Shown here: piece by piece, positions 24,629 to 33,490 of the stretch
How positions within the stretch are numbered: position 1 is the stretch's first letter
Layout of the letters: every line of letters begins with the position of its first letter
Source: Oryzobacter telluris
Lineage (GTDB): Bacteria; Actinomycetota; Actinomycetes; Actinomycetales; Dermatophilaceae
Direction of reading: 5' to 3'
DNA length: 64,000 nucleotides
NCBI RefSeq assembly: GCF_043099285.1
Contig: NZ_CP170723.1
Coordinates: forward strand, 2,542,001-2,606,000
Made by a program: the position numbers and the translations under genes
The notes under the pieces: generated by a model
What the model was told of the DNA's origin: nothing
Databases searched by the model: none
Seen by the model: only the letters and a program-made list of their open reading frames with translations

Positions 24629-25654
24629 GTGACTGTCGCACCAGAGGGGCGCCGCATGCTGCGGGTCGAGGCGCGCAACGCCGAGACCCCGATCGAGCGC
24701 AAGCCGGAGTGGATCCGCACCACCGCGAAGATGGGGCCGGAGTACACCCAGATCCACTCGATGGTGAAGGGCCAGGGCCTGCACACGGTGTGCCAGGAGG
24801 CCGGCTGTCCCAACATCTTCGAGTGCTGGGAGGACCGCGAGGCCACCTTCCTCATCGGCGGTGACACCTGCACCCGGCGCTGCGACTTCTGCGACATCGC
24901 CACCGGCCGCCCCCAGGCCCTCGACCTCGACGAGCCCCGCCGCGTCGCCGAGTCGGTGCGCTCGATGGGGCTGCGCTACTCCACCGTCACCGGCGTCGCC
25001 CGCGACGACCAGCCCGACGGTGCGGCCGGCCTGTACGCCGAGACGATCCGCCAGATCCACGCCCTCAACCCGAACACCGGCGTCGAGATCCTCCCGCCCG
25101 ACTTCGGCGCCAAGCCCGAGCTCGTCGGCCAGGTCTTCGACGCCCGCCCCGAGGTCTTCGCCCACAACCTCGAGACGGTCCCGCGCATCTTCAAGCGGAT
25201 CCGTCCCGCGTTCACGTACGAGAAGTCCCTCCGGGTCCTGTCGATGGCGCGCGAGGCCGGCCTGGTCACGAAGTCCAACCTCATCCTCGGGATGGGCGAG
25301 GAGGACCACGAGGTCGAGGAGGCCATCCGCGACCTCCACGAGGCCGGGTGCGACATCCTCACCATCACCCAGTACCTGCGCCCCTCCCCGATGCACCACC
25401 CGATCGACCGCTGGGTGAAGCCCGAGGAGTTCGTCCACTGGTCCGACGTCGCCGAGGACATCGGCTTCAAGGGCGTCATGGCCGGCCCGCTCGTGCGCAG
25501 CTCGTACCGGGCCGGGCGCCTGTGGGCCACGGCCATGCGCAAGTGGGGCCGCCCCATCCCCGAGCACCTGAGTCACCTCGCGCAGGCCGGGTCCGACCCG
25601 GCGCGGCAGGAGGCGGCGTCGTTGGTGGCGCGGGCGGCACGCACCGTATCCTGA
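24629..25654 (+). CDS. lipA: Lipoyl synthase LipA
   Basis: Radical SAM enzyme that inserts two sulfurs into the octanoyl group on E2 or GcvH to form lipoyl. The 341-residue product has both clusters: the auxiliary cluster in CQEAGCPNIFEC and the radical SAM motif CTRRCDFC. The C-terminal RSSYRAG supplies the family's serine ligand. The frame is open from 24599, but the GTG at 24629 is preferred because a -10 lies 7 bases before it and MTVAPEGRRMLR is the usual actinobacterial beginning. It acts directly after LipB. Confidence 0.97.
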   Translation: MTVAPEGRRMLRVEARNAETPIERKPEWIRTTAKMGPEYTQIHSMVKGQGLHTVCQEAGCPNIFECWEDREATFLIGGDTCTRRCDFCDIATGRPQALDLDEPRRVAESVRSMGLRYSTVTGVARDDQPDGAAGLYAETIRQIHALNPNTGVEILPPDFGAKPELVGQVFDARPEVFAHNLETVPRIFKRIRPAFTYEKSLRVLSMAREAGLVTKSNLILGMGEEDHEVEEAIRDLHEAGCDILTITQYLRPSPMHHPIDRWVKPEEFVHWSDVAEDIGFKGVMAGPLVRSSYRAGRLWATAMRKWGRPIPEHLSHLAQAGSDPARQEAASLVARAARTVS

Positions 25655-25713
25655 GCCCTGACACCGCGGCACCCCGCGGACGACAGCACCCCCGATCAGG
25701 AGTTCTCCCTCCC

Positions 25714-26439
25714 GTGTCCGACCAGCCCGAGAAGAAGACCGGCCGACTCGCGCAGATCCGCCAGGCCTACAGCGCGATCAAGAGCCTCGACCCCAACCTC
25801 GGGTGGTGGATGCTGCTCGCCGCCGTGGGCGCGGCCGCCGTCCTCGTCGGCGGCGGGTTCCTCCTCGGTGGGTGGTGGCGCTGGTACAGCGTCATCATCG
25901 CCATCCCGGCCGCGCTCCTCGCCGCCGTGCTCGTCATGAACCGCCGCGGCAACACCGCGATGTACGGGGCGCTCGACGGCCAGCCCGGCGCGGCCGGTGC
26001 CGCGCTCACCGGTCTCGGCAAGCGCGGCTGGTACGCGGGCCAGGAGCCGGTCGCCATCGACGGCGCCCGCAGCACCAAGCCCAGCGACATGGCCGGGACC
26101 GCGATGGTCTTCCGCGCCCTCGGCCGCCCCGGCGTCGTCCTCATCGGCGAGGGCCCCGAGCCGCGCGTCACCCGCCTGCTCAAGCAGGAGGAGAAGAAGG
26201 TCGCCCGCGTCGCGCCCGGCGTGCCGGTGCACCTCTGGGTCGTCGGCGAGGACAAGGACCAGGTCCCCGTCAAGAAGATCTCGGGCAAGCTCACCCGGAT
26301 GCGCCCGGTGATGACCAAGGAGGAGACCTCGGTCGTCAACAAGCGCCTGAAGTCCCTCGGCGGCATGCGTCCGCCGCTGCCCAAGGGCATCGACCCCAAC
26401 CGCGCCCGAGTCGACCGCAAGGCGATGCGCGGCAAGTGA
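25714..26439 (+). CDS. DUF4191 family membrane protein
   Basis: A 241-residue protein of the actinobacterial DUF4191 family, commonly found right after lipA, function unknown. A 30-residue polar start (LAQIRQAYSAIKSLDPNLGW) leads into two helices (WMLLAAVGAAAVLVGGGFLLGG and YSVIIAIPAALLAAVLVMN). A 160-residue basic soluble domain follows, with GAAGAALTGLGKRGWYAGQEPVAI and VHLWVVGEDKDQVPVKKI. The GTG start has AGGAG ten bases upstream. A TATCCT overlapping the lipA stop may be its promoter. The conserved lipA neighbourhood makes a role near lipoylation worth testing but is not proof. Confidence 0.87.
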   Translation: MSDQPEKKTGRLAQIRQAYSAIKSLDPNLGWWMLLAAVGAAAVLVGGGFLLGGWWRWYSVIIAIPAALLAAVLVMNRRGNTAMYGALDGQPGAAGAALTGLGKRGWYAGQEPVAIDGARSTKPSDMAGTAMVFRALGRPGVVLIGEGPEPRVTRLLKQEEKKVARVAPGVPVHLWVVGEDKDQVPVKKISGKLTRMRPVMTKEETSVVNKRLKSLGGMRPPLPKGIDPNRARVDRKAMRGK

Positions 26440-26457
26440 GCCCGGCGTAGCCGTTCG

Positions 26458-26850
26458 TCAGGGGCGCACGATGCGCGTGCCGGCGAGCACGTCGTGGTAC
26501 CCGCGGCCGTCGCGCGCCGTGAGGACCGCCGGGATGAAGAGGCAGAGCAGCACGGTGCGCACGATCACCTGCAGGGGGAAGGTGCCGGGCCGGACCTGCC
26601 ACACCTGCATCCCGAACAGGCGGTGCCCCACCGTGGAGCCGACGACCGAGACGAACAGGATGTTCATCGCGGCGAAGATGCCGAGCGGCAGGAAGGCTGC
26701 CGCTCCCCCGCCCCCGGACTGCGTCCCGGTGAAGAGCAGCGCGATGCCCTGGCAGATCAGCCAGTCGACGACGACGGCGCCCAGCCGCCGCAGGAAGCTG
26801 GCCGTCTCGGGACCGTCGGGCGCGACGGCGGGCGGGGTGTCGGCAGGCAC
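26458..26850 (-). CDS. RDD family membrane protein
   Basis: A 130-residue RDD protein with three membrane helices. The name-giving residues are in FLRRLGAVVVDWLI (Arg, Asp), and the second part includes GSTVGHRLFGMQV and VLCLFIPAVLTARDGRGYHDVLAGTRIV. Some RDD proteins act as sodium/proton antiporters, but most are uncharacterised. The GTG at 26850 is chosen because TACAGT lies exactly 6 bases upstream. The open frame extends 36 codons further into Arg-rich sequence that does not look coding. Confidence 0.88.
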   Translation of the reverse strand: MPADTPPAVAPDGPETASFLRRLGAVVVDWLICQGIALLFTGTQSGGGGAAAFLPLGIFAAMNILFVSVVGSTVGHRLFGMQVWQVRPGTFPLQVIVRTVLLCLFIPAVLTARDGRGYHDVLAGTRIVRP

Positions 26851-26856
26851 GACGCC

Positions 26857-26862
26857 ACTGTA
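26857..26862 (-). promoter_or_regulatory. -10 element (TACAGT), leaderless promoter of the RDD gene
   Basis: TACAGT on the minus strand ends 6 bases before the GTG at 26850. Confidence 0.5.
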
Positions 26863-27007
26863 GGCGGGGCGCCACGGCCGCCCGGGAGCCGGGTCCCGGC
26901 GGGCCCCTGACCTGCAGGGGCGCCGGTCCCGCACGCGCGGCGCGGGCCCGCGTCTCATCCGTTCCGCCTGTCGAGCGCCGCGTCTCGCCCATTGATACGG
27001 TGGCTGC

Positions 27008-27045
27008 GTTACACCGCCGAAACACTTGGGTCACGGTCGGGAAAC
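27008..27045 (+). promoter_or_regulatory. GlnR-binding site upstream of glnA
   Basis: GTTAC, GAAAC, GTCAC and GAAAC occur in order, each separated by exactly 6 bases. This is the double a-site/b-site arrangement known for the actinobacterial nitrogen regulator GlnR. It ends 85 bases before the glnA start. Confidence 0.88.
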
Positions 27046-27055
27046 GGCCGGTCCG

Positions 27056-27061
27056 TAGTGT
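27056..27061 (+). promoter_or_regulatory. -10 element (TAGTGT) of glnA
   Basis: TAGTGT lies 10 bases after the GlnR box, with no recognisable -35. The GlnR box would cover the -35 position, consistent with an activator-dependent promoter. The implied leader is about 60 bases. Confidence 0.5.
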
Positions 27062-27129
27062 CCCTCGCAACACCCCGAGCGCTGGCGCCCCGAAGCCGTG
27101 CCCGACGAGAACCACCAGGAGGTTCATCA

Positions 27130-28554
27130 GTGTTCAGCTCTGCTGACGAGGTCCTCGACTTCATCAAGTCCGAGGACGTCAAGTTCGTCGACATCCGCTT
27201 CTGCGACCTGCCGGGCGTCATGCAGCACTTCAACGTGCCGGCCCAGACGGTGGACAAGGACTTCTTCACCAACGGCCAGATGTTCGACGGGTCCTCGATC
27301 CGCGGCTTCCAGGCCATCCACGAGTCGGACATGAAGCTCATCCCCGACCCGTCCAGCGCCTACGTCGACCCCTTCCGGGTCGAGAAGACGCTCATCATGA
27401 ACTTCTCGATCGTCGACCCGTTCACGAGCGAGCCGTACAGCCGCGACCCGCGCAACATCGCCGCGAAGGCCGAGGCGTACCTCAAGTCCACCGGCATCGC
27501 CGACACCGCGTACTTCGGTGCGGAGGCCGAGTTCTACGTCTTCGACGACGTGCGCTTCGAGACCAAGCAGAACGCCAGCTACTACTACATCGACTCGGTG
27601 GAGGCGGCCTGGAACACCGGCCGCGCCGAGGAGGGTGGCAACCGCGGCTACAAGACCCGCTACAAGGGCGGCTACTTCCCCGTCCCGCCGGTCGACCACT
27701 TCGCCGACACCCGCGACAAGATCTGCCTCAACCTCGCCGAGGTCGGCATCGAGGTCGAGCGCAGCCACCACGAGGTGGGCACCGCGGGCCAGCAGGAGAT
27801 CAACTACCGCTTCTCCACGCTGCTCCAGTCCGGCGACGACATGATGAAGTTCAAGTACGTCGTCAAGAACACGGTGTGGGAGGGCGGCAAGACCGCCACG
27901 TTCATGCCGAAGCCGATCTTCGGCGACAACGGCTCGGGCATGCACACCCACCAGTCGCTCTGGAAGGACGGCGAGCCGCTGTTCTACGACGAGCGCGGCT
28001 ACGGCGGCCTGTCCGACCTCGCCCGCTGGTACATCGGTGGCCTGCTCCGGCACGCCCCGGCGCTGCTCGCGTTCACCAACCCCACGGTGAACAGCTACCA
28101 CCGCCTGGTCCCCGGCTACGAGGCTCCCGTGAACCTCGTGTACTCGGCCCGCAACCGCTCCGCCTGCGTCCGCATCCCGATCGCCGGTGACAGCCCCAAG
28201 GCCAAGCGCATCGAGTTCCGCATCCCGGACCCGTCGTCGAACCCGTACCTCTGCTTCGCCGCCCAGCTCATGGCCGGCCTCGACGGCATCAAGAACCGCA
28301 TCGAGCCCCCGGAGCCGGTCGACAAGGACCTCTACGAGCTCCCCCCGGAGGAGCACGACGCCATCGAGCAGGTTCCCGGTTCGCTCCCCGAGGTGCTCAA
28401 CGCCCTCGAGGCCGACCACGAGTTCCTCCTCCAGGGCGACGTCTTCACCTCGGACCTCATCGAGACCTGGATCGAGTGGAAGCGCAAGAACGAGGTCGAC
28501 CCGATCCGCTTCCGTCCGCACCCGCACGAGTTCGAGATGTACTTCGACATCTGA
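27130..28554 (+). CDS. glnA: Glutamine synthetase type I
   Basis: GlnA makes glutamine from glutamate, ammonia and ATP as a dodecamer. The 474-residue product has the beta-grasp start (VKFVDIRFCDLPGVMQHFNVPA), the glutamate/ammonium site NGSGMHTHQSLW, the ATP loop KPIFGDNGSGMH, and MFDGSSIRGFQAIHESDM. Tyr402 in LYELPPEE is the residue adenylylated by GlnE in this class, so post-translational control is likely. The GTG at 27130 has AGGAGG eight bases upstream, and earlier in-frame starts would cross the promoter. Transcription should respond to GlnR through the box at 27008-27045, and a strong hairpin follows the gene. Confidence 0.98.
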   Translation: MFSSADEVLDFIKSEDVKFVDIRFCDLPGVMQHFNVPAQTVDKDFFTNGQMFDGSSIRGFQAIHESDMKLIPDPSSAYVDPFRVEKTLIMNFSIVDPFTSEPYSRDPRNIAAKAEAYLKSTGIADTAYFGAEAEFYVFDDVRFETKQNASYYYIDSVEAAWNTGRAEEGGNRGYKTRYKGGYFPVPPVDHFADTRDKICLNLAEVGIEVERSHHEVGTAGQQEINYRFSTLLQSGDDMMKFKYVVKNTVWEGGKTATFMPKPIFGDNGSGMHTHQSLWKDGEPLFYDERGYGGLSDLARWYIGGLLRHAPALLAFTNPTVNSYHRLVPGYEAPVNLVYSARNRSACVRIPIAGDSPKAKRIEFRIPDPSSNPYLCFAAQLMAGLDGIKNRIEPPEPVDKDLYELPPEEHDAIEQVPGSLPEVLNALEADHEFLLQGDVFTSDLIETWIEWKRKNEVDPIRFRPHPHEFEMYFDI

Positions 28555-28573
28555 GTCTCGACTCGGGCAGCAC

Positions 28574-28609
28574 GACGGCGCCGCATCCCCTCGGGGGTGC
28601 GGCGCCGTC
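28574..28609. terminator. Terminator between glnA and the convergent GH31 gene
   Basis: Arms 28574-28590 and 28593-28609 (GACGGCGCCGC and its complement) pair over about 16 bp with one G-U and a tight loop. They lie between convergent stops and have no U tract. Confidence 0.7.
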
Positions 28610-28627
28610 GGCGTTCGCGCGGCCTCG

Positions 28628-30919
28628 TCAGGGAAGGTCGGCGAAGACCTCCTGCAGCACGGGCCACGCGGACGCGCGGCACCACACCGGCACCTCGTCG
28701 ATGGGGACGTGCCGAGTCACGACCTCGCCGCCGGCACCCACGGTGCGCGCCTCGCCGGTCCACACGTCGACCCACTCCCCCGGCGGGAGCCAGGCGGCGC
28801 ACTCCACGGCCCCCTCCTCGAGGACGGGGCGGACGAGCAGGTCGTCACCGAGCGACCACTGCGACGGGTGCTCCCACACGGCCGGCTCCGACGCGTGGTC
28901 GAAGAAGAGCGGACGCATGAGTGGCCGGTCGGTCGCGACGGTGCGGGCGGCCTGCTCGGCGAGGTAGCCGACGAGCCGCTCGCGCAGGACGGCGAACCGC
29001 CGGAACACCGGGACGACGCGCTCGTCGCCCGTCATCTCGGCGACGTGCCACGGCGTGCGGTCGCGCAGCGGCGGCTGGTGGTGGTTGAACTCCGAGTGGT
29101 ACTGCATCACCGGCATGAAGGCCGAGGCCGCGGTGGCCCGGAGGTAGAGCTCGGGGTCGGGCACCGGGCCGGAGAAGCCCGCGAGGTCCCAGCCCCAGTA
29201 GACGATGCCGCAGGACGCCGCACTCAGCCCGGCGACCACCGAGCTCCGGTACGCCTCCCACGTCGAGTCCTCGTCGCCTGCCCAGAACAGGCCGTGCGGC
29301 TGCGAGCCGGCGAACCCGCTGCGCGAGAACGTGATCGGGGCCTTGCCGTGCTGGCGCAGGAGGTCGCCGAAGGCGCGCGCGTAGTGGACCGGGTAGAGGT
29401 TGTTGCCCTCGTCGCCGCGGCGTCCGTCGGCGTACTGGAGGTCGTGGCCCCAGGCGTGCTCGCCACCGTCGGTCTTGAAGCCGTCGACGTCGAGGTCGCG
29501 CACGAGGTAGTCGCGCTTGGCGGTCCACCAGTCGCGGGTCCGCTGCACCGACAGGTCGGGCATGAGCGACTTCGGGAACCACCAGCCGCGGTTGAGGTAG
29601 GGGCGGCCGTCGGCCTCGCGCACGGCATGGTCGCCGGCGACCATGGCCGCGCCCTCGGCCAGGACCTGCTCGCCGAGCCCGTCCTCCGACTGGGCCGTCT
29701 TGAGCAACGGGATCTGCCACAGGACGACCTTGATGCCGCGCGCGTGCAGGTCGTCGACCATCGCCCGGGGGTCGGGCCACGCGCCGTCGGCGGGAATCTC
29801 GAAGTCCCCCAACGAGAACGGCGAGCCGTCTTCCCTCACCCGGTAGCGGGCGTCGCGGAGGATCATGATCCCCTCCTCGTCGCTCCACGCCTCGATGACG
29901 ATGACGCCGACGGGGATGTCGAGGTCGCGGTGCGAGTCCATCCGCTCGGTCACCAGCGCCTGGGTGTTCCACTCGTTGCCCGAGGCCCAGAGACGGAACA
30001 CCCACGACGGCAGCTCCTCGGCGCGGCCCACGTCGTCGAGGAAGGCGGTGAGCACCTCGGTCGGCGACCCCTCGTGCACGGCGAGCGTGACCGACTCCTC
30101 GGGCGACCCGCCGAGGTCGACCTCCACGACGAGCCGGCTGCGGTCGCCCGCGCCGACGTCGTACCAGGTGCGCCGGGAGGTCTGGACGTGGAAGCCCCAC
30201 GACGAGCCGTCGTCCGACACCACGTGGGCGAACGGCATCGGGAGATAGGTGCGCCCGTGCCTGCCCTGCGACTTGTACTGCTCGAACACCACGGAGTCGA
30301 GGCGGCGCCCGGCCTGGTCGAGCGCGTCGTACCGCTCGCCGAACCCGACGACGTGGTCGCCCTCGGCCAGGGCCAGCGCGAACCGCGCCCGGTGCACGCC
30401 GTCGGCGGAGACGAGCCACTCGAGCGAGCCGTCGACGACGCGCCCGTCACCGCCGGACAGCCCGGCGGACCACCCGGCCGGGAGGTCCGTCACCCACGTC
30501 GTGGGGCGCACCGTGAACCACTCGGTGGTCTCCTCGACGCCGTCGCCAACCGTGCCGACGAAGCGGTAGGCGTGGCCGGCAGCCTCCGACACCGGCGGGC
30601 TGAGCACGGCCCAGCCACCGTCGCCACCGAGCGAGGACGCCTGTGCTGCAGCGAGATGCCCCTCACCACCGGCCAGCGCCGCAGCATCCGCCGAGTCGGC
30701 CCGACGCGGCTCGAGGGCGAGGTCGGTGACCGGCCCGCGCGCCCCGTCGGCATCCAGTGACGCCCACTGCACCGTCACGGCCGTGACGGCAGGGTCGGCC
30801 TGAACCCCGAGGAGGCAGCGCTCCCCCGCGAGCGGCCGGACCGGCACGCGCTGGTCGAGCGAGGTGGCGTAGGGGTGCTCGATCCCGAAGGGACGGTGGG
30901 TGAGCAGGGGCGAGGTCAT
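28628..30919 (-). CDS. Glycoside hydrolase family 31 (alpha-glucosidase/alpha-xylosidase-like)
   Basis: A 763-residue GH31 retaining glycosidase. The N-terminal beta-sandwich ends near residue 350. The barrel begins PSWVFRLWASGNEWNTQ, with the nucleophile Asp in DVDGFKTDGGEHAWG (about residue 483) and the acid/base region around FWAGDEDSTWEAYRSS. No signal peptide, so it acts in the cytoplasm on an imported sugar. It is the last gene of the minus-strand sugar operon, and its ATG overlaps the upstream GH15-like stop by four bases. An alpha-linked gluco- or xylo-oligosaccharide is the likely substrate, inferred from family and context. Confidence 0.93.
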   Translation of the reverse strand: MTSPLLTHRPFGIEHPYATSLDQRVPVRPLAGERCLLGVQADPAVTAVTVQWASLDADGARGPVTDLALEPRRADSADAAALAGGEGHLAAAQASSLGGDGGWAVLSPPVSEAAGHAYRFVGTVGDGVEETTEWFTVRPTTWVTDLPAGWSAGLSGGDGRVVDGSLEWLVSADGVHRARFALALAEGDHVVGFGERYDALDQAGRRLDSVVFEQYKSQGRHGRTYLPMPFAHVVSDDGSSWGFHVQTSRRTWYDVGAGDRSRLVVEVDLGGSPEESVTLAVHEGSPTEVLTAFLDDVGRAEELPSWVFRLWASGNEWNTQALVTERMDSHRDLDIPVGVIVIEAWSDEEGIMILRDARYRVREDGSPFSLGDFEIPADGAWPDPRAMVDDLHARGIKVVLWQIPLLKTAQSEDGLGEQVLAEGAAMVAGDHAVREADGRPYLNRGWWFPKSLMPDLSVQRTRDWWTAKRDYLVRDLDVDGFKTDGGEHAWGHDLQYADGRRGDEGNNLYPVHYARAFGDLLRQHGKAPITFSRSGFAGSQPHGLFWAGDEDSTWEAYRSSVVAGLSAASCGIVYWGWDLAGFSGPVPDPELYLRATAASAFMPVMQYHSEFNHHQPPLRDRTPWHVAEMTGDERVVPVFRRFAVLRERLVGYLAEQAARTVATDRPLMRPLFFDHASEPAVWEHPSQWSLGDDLLVRPVLEEGAVECAAWLPPGEWVDVWTGEARTVGAGGEVVTRHVPIDEVPVWCRASAWPVLQEVFADLP

Positions 30920-32058
30920 GCGGACGTCTCCTCGAGGAGGCCGAGCTCGTCGGCGAGGACCAGGAACATGCCATGGGACCACAGCAAGGGAGTGGCGACG
31001 GAACCCCAGCGCTCGACCCACTCGGCGCGCGAGCCGGGGTGCAGCAGGTGGTCGTCGACCTGCTCGGGCATCTCGCCGGTGTCGGTCGCGTGGTCGGCGA
31101 CCCACTCCAGGAGGTGGCGGGCGCCGTCGACGTCGCCCTGCCGCACGAGGTTCCAGCCGAGCAGGGCGGAGAGCAGCAGCCACTGCCCGCCGCCGTAGAA
31201 CACGTCGGCGCGGAAGCGGTGCACTCCCCCGTCGACGTCGAGGTCGCGGGCCACCGCGGCGAGGGTCTCGCGGGCCAGGGCCGACGAGGGCTCGACGAGC
31301 CCGAACGGCACGACGCACGCGGACAGCGACCCGTCGACCTCGGCCGACCCGAGCCACTTGGTCAGGTGGCCGTCGGCCACGCCCTCGGCCAGCGCGAGCT
31401 CACGCGCCCCCGCGACCGCGACCCGCGCGGCCTCCGCCCGCTCCCCGGTGATGGCGCCGCACCCCTGTGCGGCCTCCAGCCCCCCGACGACCGAGCCGAG
31501 GGTCGACACGTGGCGCTGCTCGTCGTGCTCCTCCCACCAGTCGTAGCAGGGCTGGTCCCAGAAGGCGGTGGCGAAGTCGACCGCGACCTCGATGCCGGCA
31601 CGCCAGCGCGAGACGTCGAGGGCGTGACGGCGGGCGTGCTCGACCACGGCCCACACCCAGGTGCCGTAGCCGTCGGTCTGGAAGTCCCACCACTCGTCGT
31701 CGCCGTCGGCGCCGTCGAACCGGAAGCGCGTGGGCAGCAGCAGCGACGGGGGAACAGGGGCCCCGGCTGTGCGCAGGGCGAGCACCTCGTCGAGCTGGGA
31801 CCGGCGAGCACCGAGCGTGCGGTCGACCCAGTCGTGGAAGTCGTTGGCCGAGGCCACGTCGCCGTACCGCGACATCCCCTCGGCGATGAAACCGCCGTCG
31901 CGCAGCCAGGCGTAGCCGCGGTAGGCGGAGAAGGCCGGGGACGCCGGGTAGGCGCCGGTGTGGTGCTGGTGCTCACGGATGACCGCGTGGCTGCGGTGGG
32001 CCAGACCGACGAGCAGGTCGGTGCGGCTGGGGGTGGTCGTCATCATCGATCCCGTCAT
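30916..32058 (-). CDS. GH15-like / (alpha/alpha)6-barrel glycosidase
   Basis: A 380-residue protein resembling the catalytic barrel of glucoamylase-type GH15 enzymes, with YRGYAWLRDGGFIAEGMSRYGDVASANDFHDWV near the start and WDFQTDGYGTWVWAVVEHARRH in the middle. GH15 enzymes normally have two catalytic Glu residues that I cannot assign with certainty. It is shorter than classical glucoamylases (about 600). No signal peptide. ATGs at 32058, 32046 and 32043 are all possible. GGGA sits six bases before the 32043 start, which may be the real one. It is coupled to the GH31 gene by ATGA overlap, so the two probably act on the same sugar. Confidence 0.8.
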   Translation of the reverse strand: MTGSMMTTTPSRTDLLVGLAHRSHAVIREHQHHTGAYPASPAFSAYRGYAWLRDGGFIAEGMSRYGDVASANDFHDWVDRTLGARRSQLDEVLALRTAGAPVPPSLLLPTRFRFDGADGDDEWWDFQTDGYGTWVWAVVEHARRHALDVSRWRAGIEVAVDFATAFWDQPCYDWWEEHDEQRHVSTLGSVVGGLEAAQGCGAITGERAEAARVAVAGARELALAEGVADGHLTKWLGSAEVDGSLSACVVPFGLVEPSSALARETLAAVARDLDVDGGVHRFRADVFYGGGQWLLLSALLGWNLVRQGDVDGARHLLEWVADHATDTGEMPEQVDDHLLHPGSRAEWVERWGSVATPLLWSHGMFLVLADELGLLEETSA

Positions 32059-32061
32059 GGG

Positions 32062-32096
32062 CCGCCGGGCCCGGACGCGTGGTCCGGGCCCGGCGG
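32062..32096. terminator. Stem-loop after the sugar-binding protein gene (transcript stabiliser or attenuator)
   Basis: A perfect 15-bp stem (CCGCCGGGCCCGGAC and its complement) with a 5-base loop lies between the binding-protein stop and the GH15-like start inside the operon. Such hairpins often give higher expression of the binding protein than of downstream genes. Confidence 0.65.
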
Positions 32097-32141
32097 GCGC
32101 CGTGTGGTGCGGTGGTGTGCGGTGAGGCGGCTGTCAGCGGG

Positions 32142-33410
32142 TCACTTGAGGAGCCCGGTGACCGCCTTGGCGGCGGCCGCCACGGCCTCGTCGGCGCTGG
32201 AGCGGCCCGCGGCGGCCGCGCTCAGCTCCTTGCCGACCGCGTCCTGCATCTCCTGCTGGCGCTCCACGACCGGGGGCAGCACCGTGGCGTCGAGCGAGTC
32301 GAACACGGCCTGGCGGTTGGCCGGCTTCGGCTGGTCGAGGTAGGCGGCGAGCTTGGCCTCGTCGGCGACCGGCGGCAGCTCCCAGCTGGTGTCGAGGCGG
32401 GTCTTGACCATCTCGTCGGACGAGGTGAGGAAGGAGATCCACTTCTCGGCTGCCTCCTGGTTCGCGCTCTTCGCGTTGACGACGACACCGTTGGTGAACA
32501 TGGCCGAGGCCTTGGTCGTGTCACCCGGCTCGACGGCGACGTCCCACTCGAACGGCGCGTCGGCCATCCCGGAGAACATCCAGATGCCGGTGTGCCACAT
32601 CGCGAGCTTGCCGCTCTTGAAGAGCTTTGAGTCGAAGTCGGGCGTGCCCGCACCGTCGGCCTCGGTTGGCATCGTGGTTCCGGACTTGCCGACGAGCCAC
32701 TGCGCCGCCTTGCGGCCGGCGTCGGAGTCGAACGCCGCGGCGGTCTTGTCGGCGTTGAGGAACTCGCCACCGGCCTGCGCGACGGCCTTGTAGTACTCGA
32801 AGAACGAGATCGGCTGGTAGTCGCCCCAGACGCCCTTCTTCTTGTCGGTCAGCTTCTCCGCGGCGGCCTGCTCGTCGGCCCAGGTCCACGAGGCGGTGGG
32901 CTCCTCGACGCCGGCAGCCTTGAAGAGGTCCTTGTTGTAGAACAGCACGACGTTGGAGAAGGACTCGGGCAGGCCGTACTGCTTGCCGTCGGCCGAGAAC
33001 GCCTCGAGCAGCGAGGGCTTGTACGACGCCGTCGCGGTGCTCTTCAGCGGCGCCAGCGAGCCGTTGCTCGCGTACGTCACGAAGTTCTCGTAGTTCAGCT
33101 CGAAGGCGTCGGCGGCGGTGCCACCCGCGACCGCGGTCTGCAGCTTGGTGAAGTAGTCGTCGTACGGCGTGGTCTCGATCTGCACCTTGATGCCGGTGTT
33201 CGCCTTCTCGAAGGCCGCCTTGATGGCGTCGAGGTCCTTCTCGTGGCCGCCGTTGGCCGAGAAGTTCATGTAGCGCACGGTCACCGGACCGCCGGACGCG
33301 GCGGCGTCGTCGGTGCGGGTGGCCGACCCCTGGGCGCAGGCCCCGAGGGCGAGCGTGAGGCCGAGGCCGAGGATGACAGGCGCGACGCTGCGCCTGCTGA
33401 GGTTGGCCAT
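32142..33410 (-). CDS. ABC transporter sugar-binding lipoprotein
   Basis: A 422-residue extracellular solute-binding protein of family 1. The signal peptide ends in LALGAC (lipid-modified Cys near residue 25). The fold is indicated by VTVRYMNFSANGGHEKDLDAIKAAFEKANTGIKVQIETTPYDDYFTKLQTAVAGG and by LAMWHTGIWMFSGM with the aromatic residues that stack on sugars. It delivers a carbohydrate to the two permeases encoded just upstream in the operon. AAAGGAA precedes the ATG. Substrate is unknown; the downstream glycosidases suggest an alpha-linked oligosaccharide. Confidence 0.94.
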   Translation of the reverse strand: MANLSRRSVAPVILGLGLTLALGACAQGSATRTDDAAASGGPVTVRYMNFSANGGHEKDLDAIKAAFEKANTGIKVQIETTPYDDYFTKLQTAVAGGTAADAFELNYENFVTYASNGSLAPLKSTATASYKPSLLEAFSADGKQYGLPESFSNVVLFYNKDLFKAAGVEEPTASWTWADEQAAAEKLTDKKKGVWGDYQPISFFEYYKAVAQAGGEFLNADKTAAAFDSDAGRKAAQWLVGKSGTTMPTEADGAGTPDFDSKLFKSGKLAMWHTGIWMFSGMADAPFEWDVAVEPGDTTKASAMFTNGVVVNAKSANQEAAEKWISFLTSSDEMVKTRLDTSWELPPVADEAKLAAYLDQPKPANRQAVFDSLDATVLPPVVERQQEMQDAVGKELSAAAAGRSSADEAVAAAAKAVTGLLK

Positions 33411-33490
33411 GGTGGTTCCTTTCGGTGGTCTCCCGGTGGGACCGGTGAGGGTGGGGTGGGGCTGGTTGGTCGGGGGTTCGAGGGTGTCGG

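Noticed and set aside
22178..25672. A 1164-residue minus-strand open frame across lipB and lipA
   Set aside because: Shadow of three plus-strand genes with clear family motifs.
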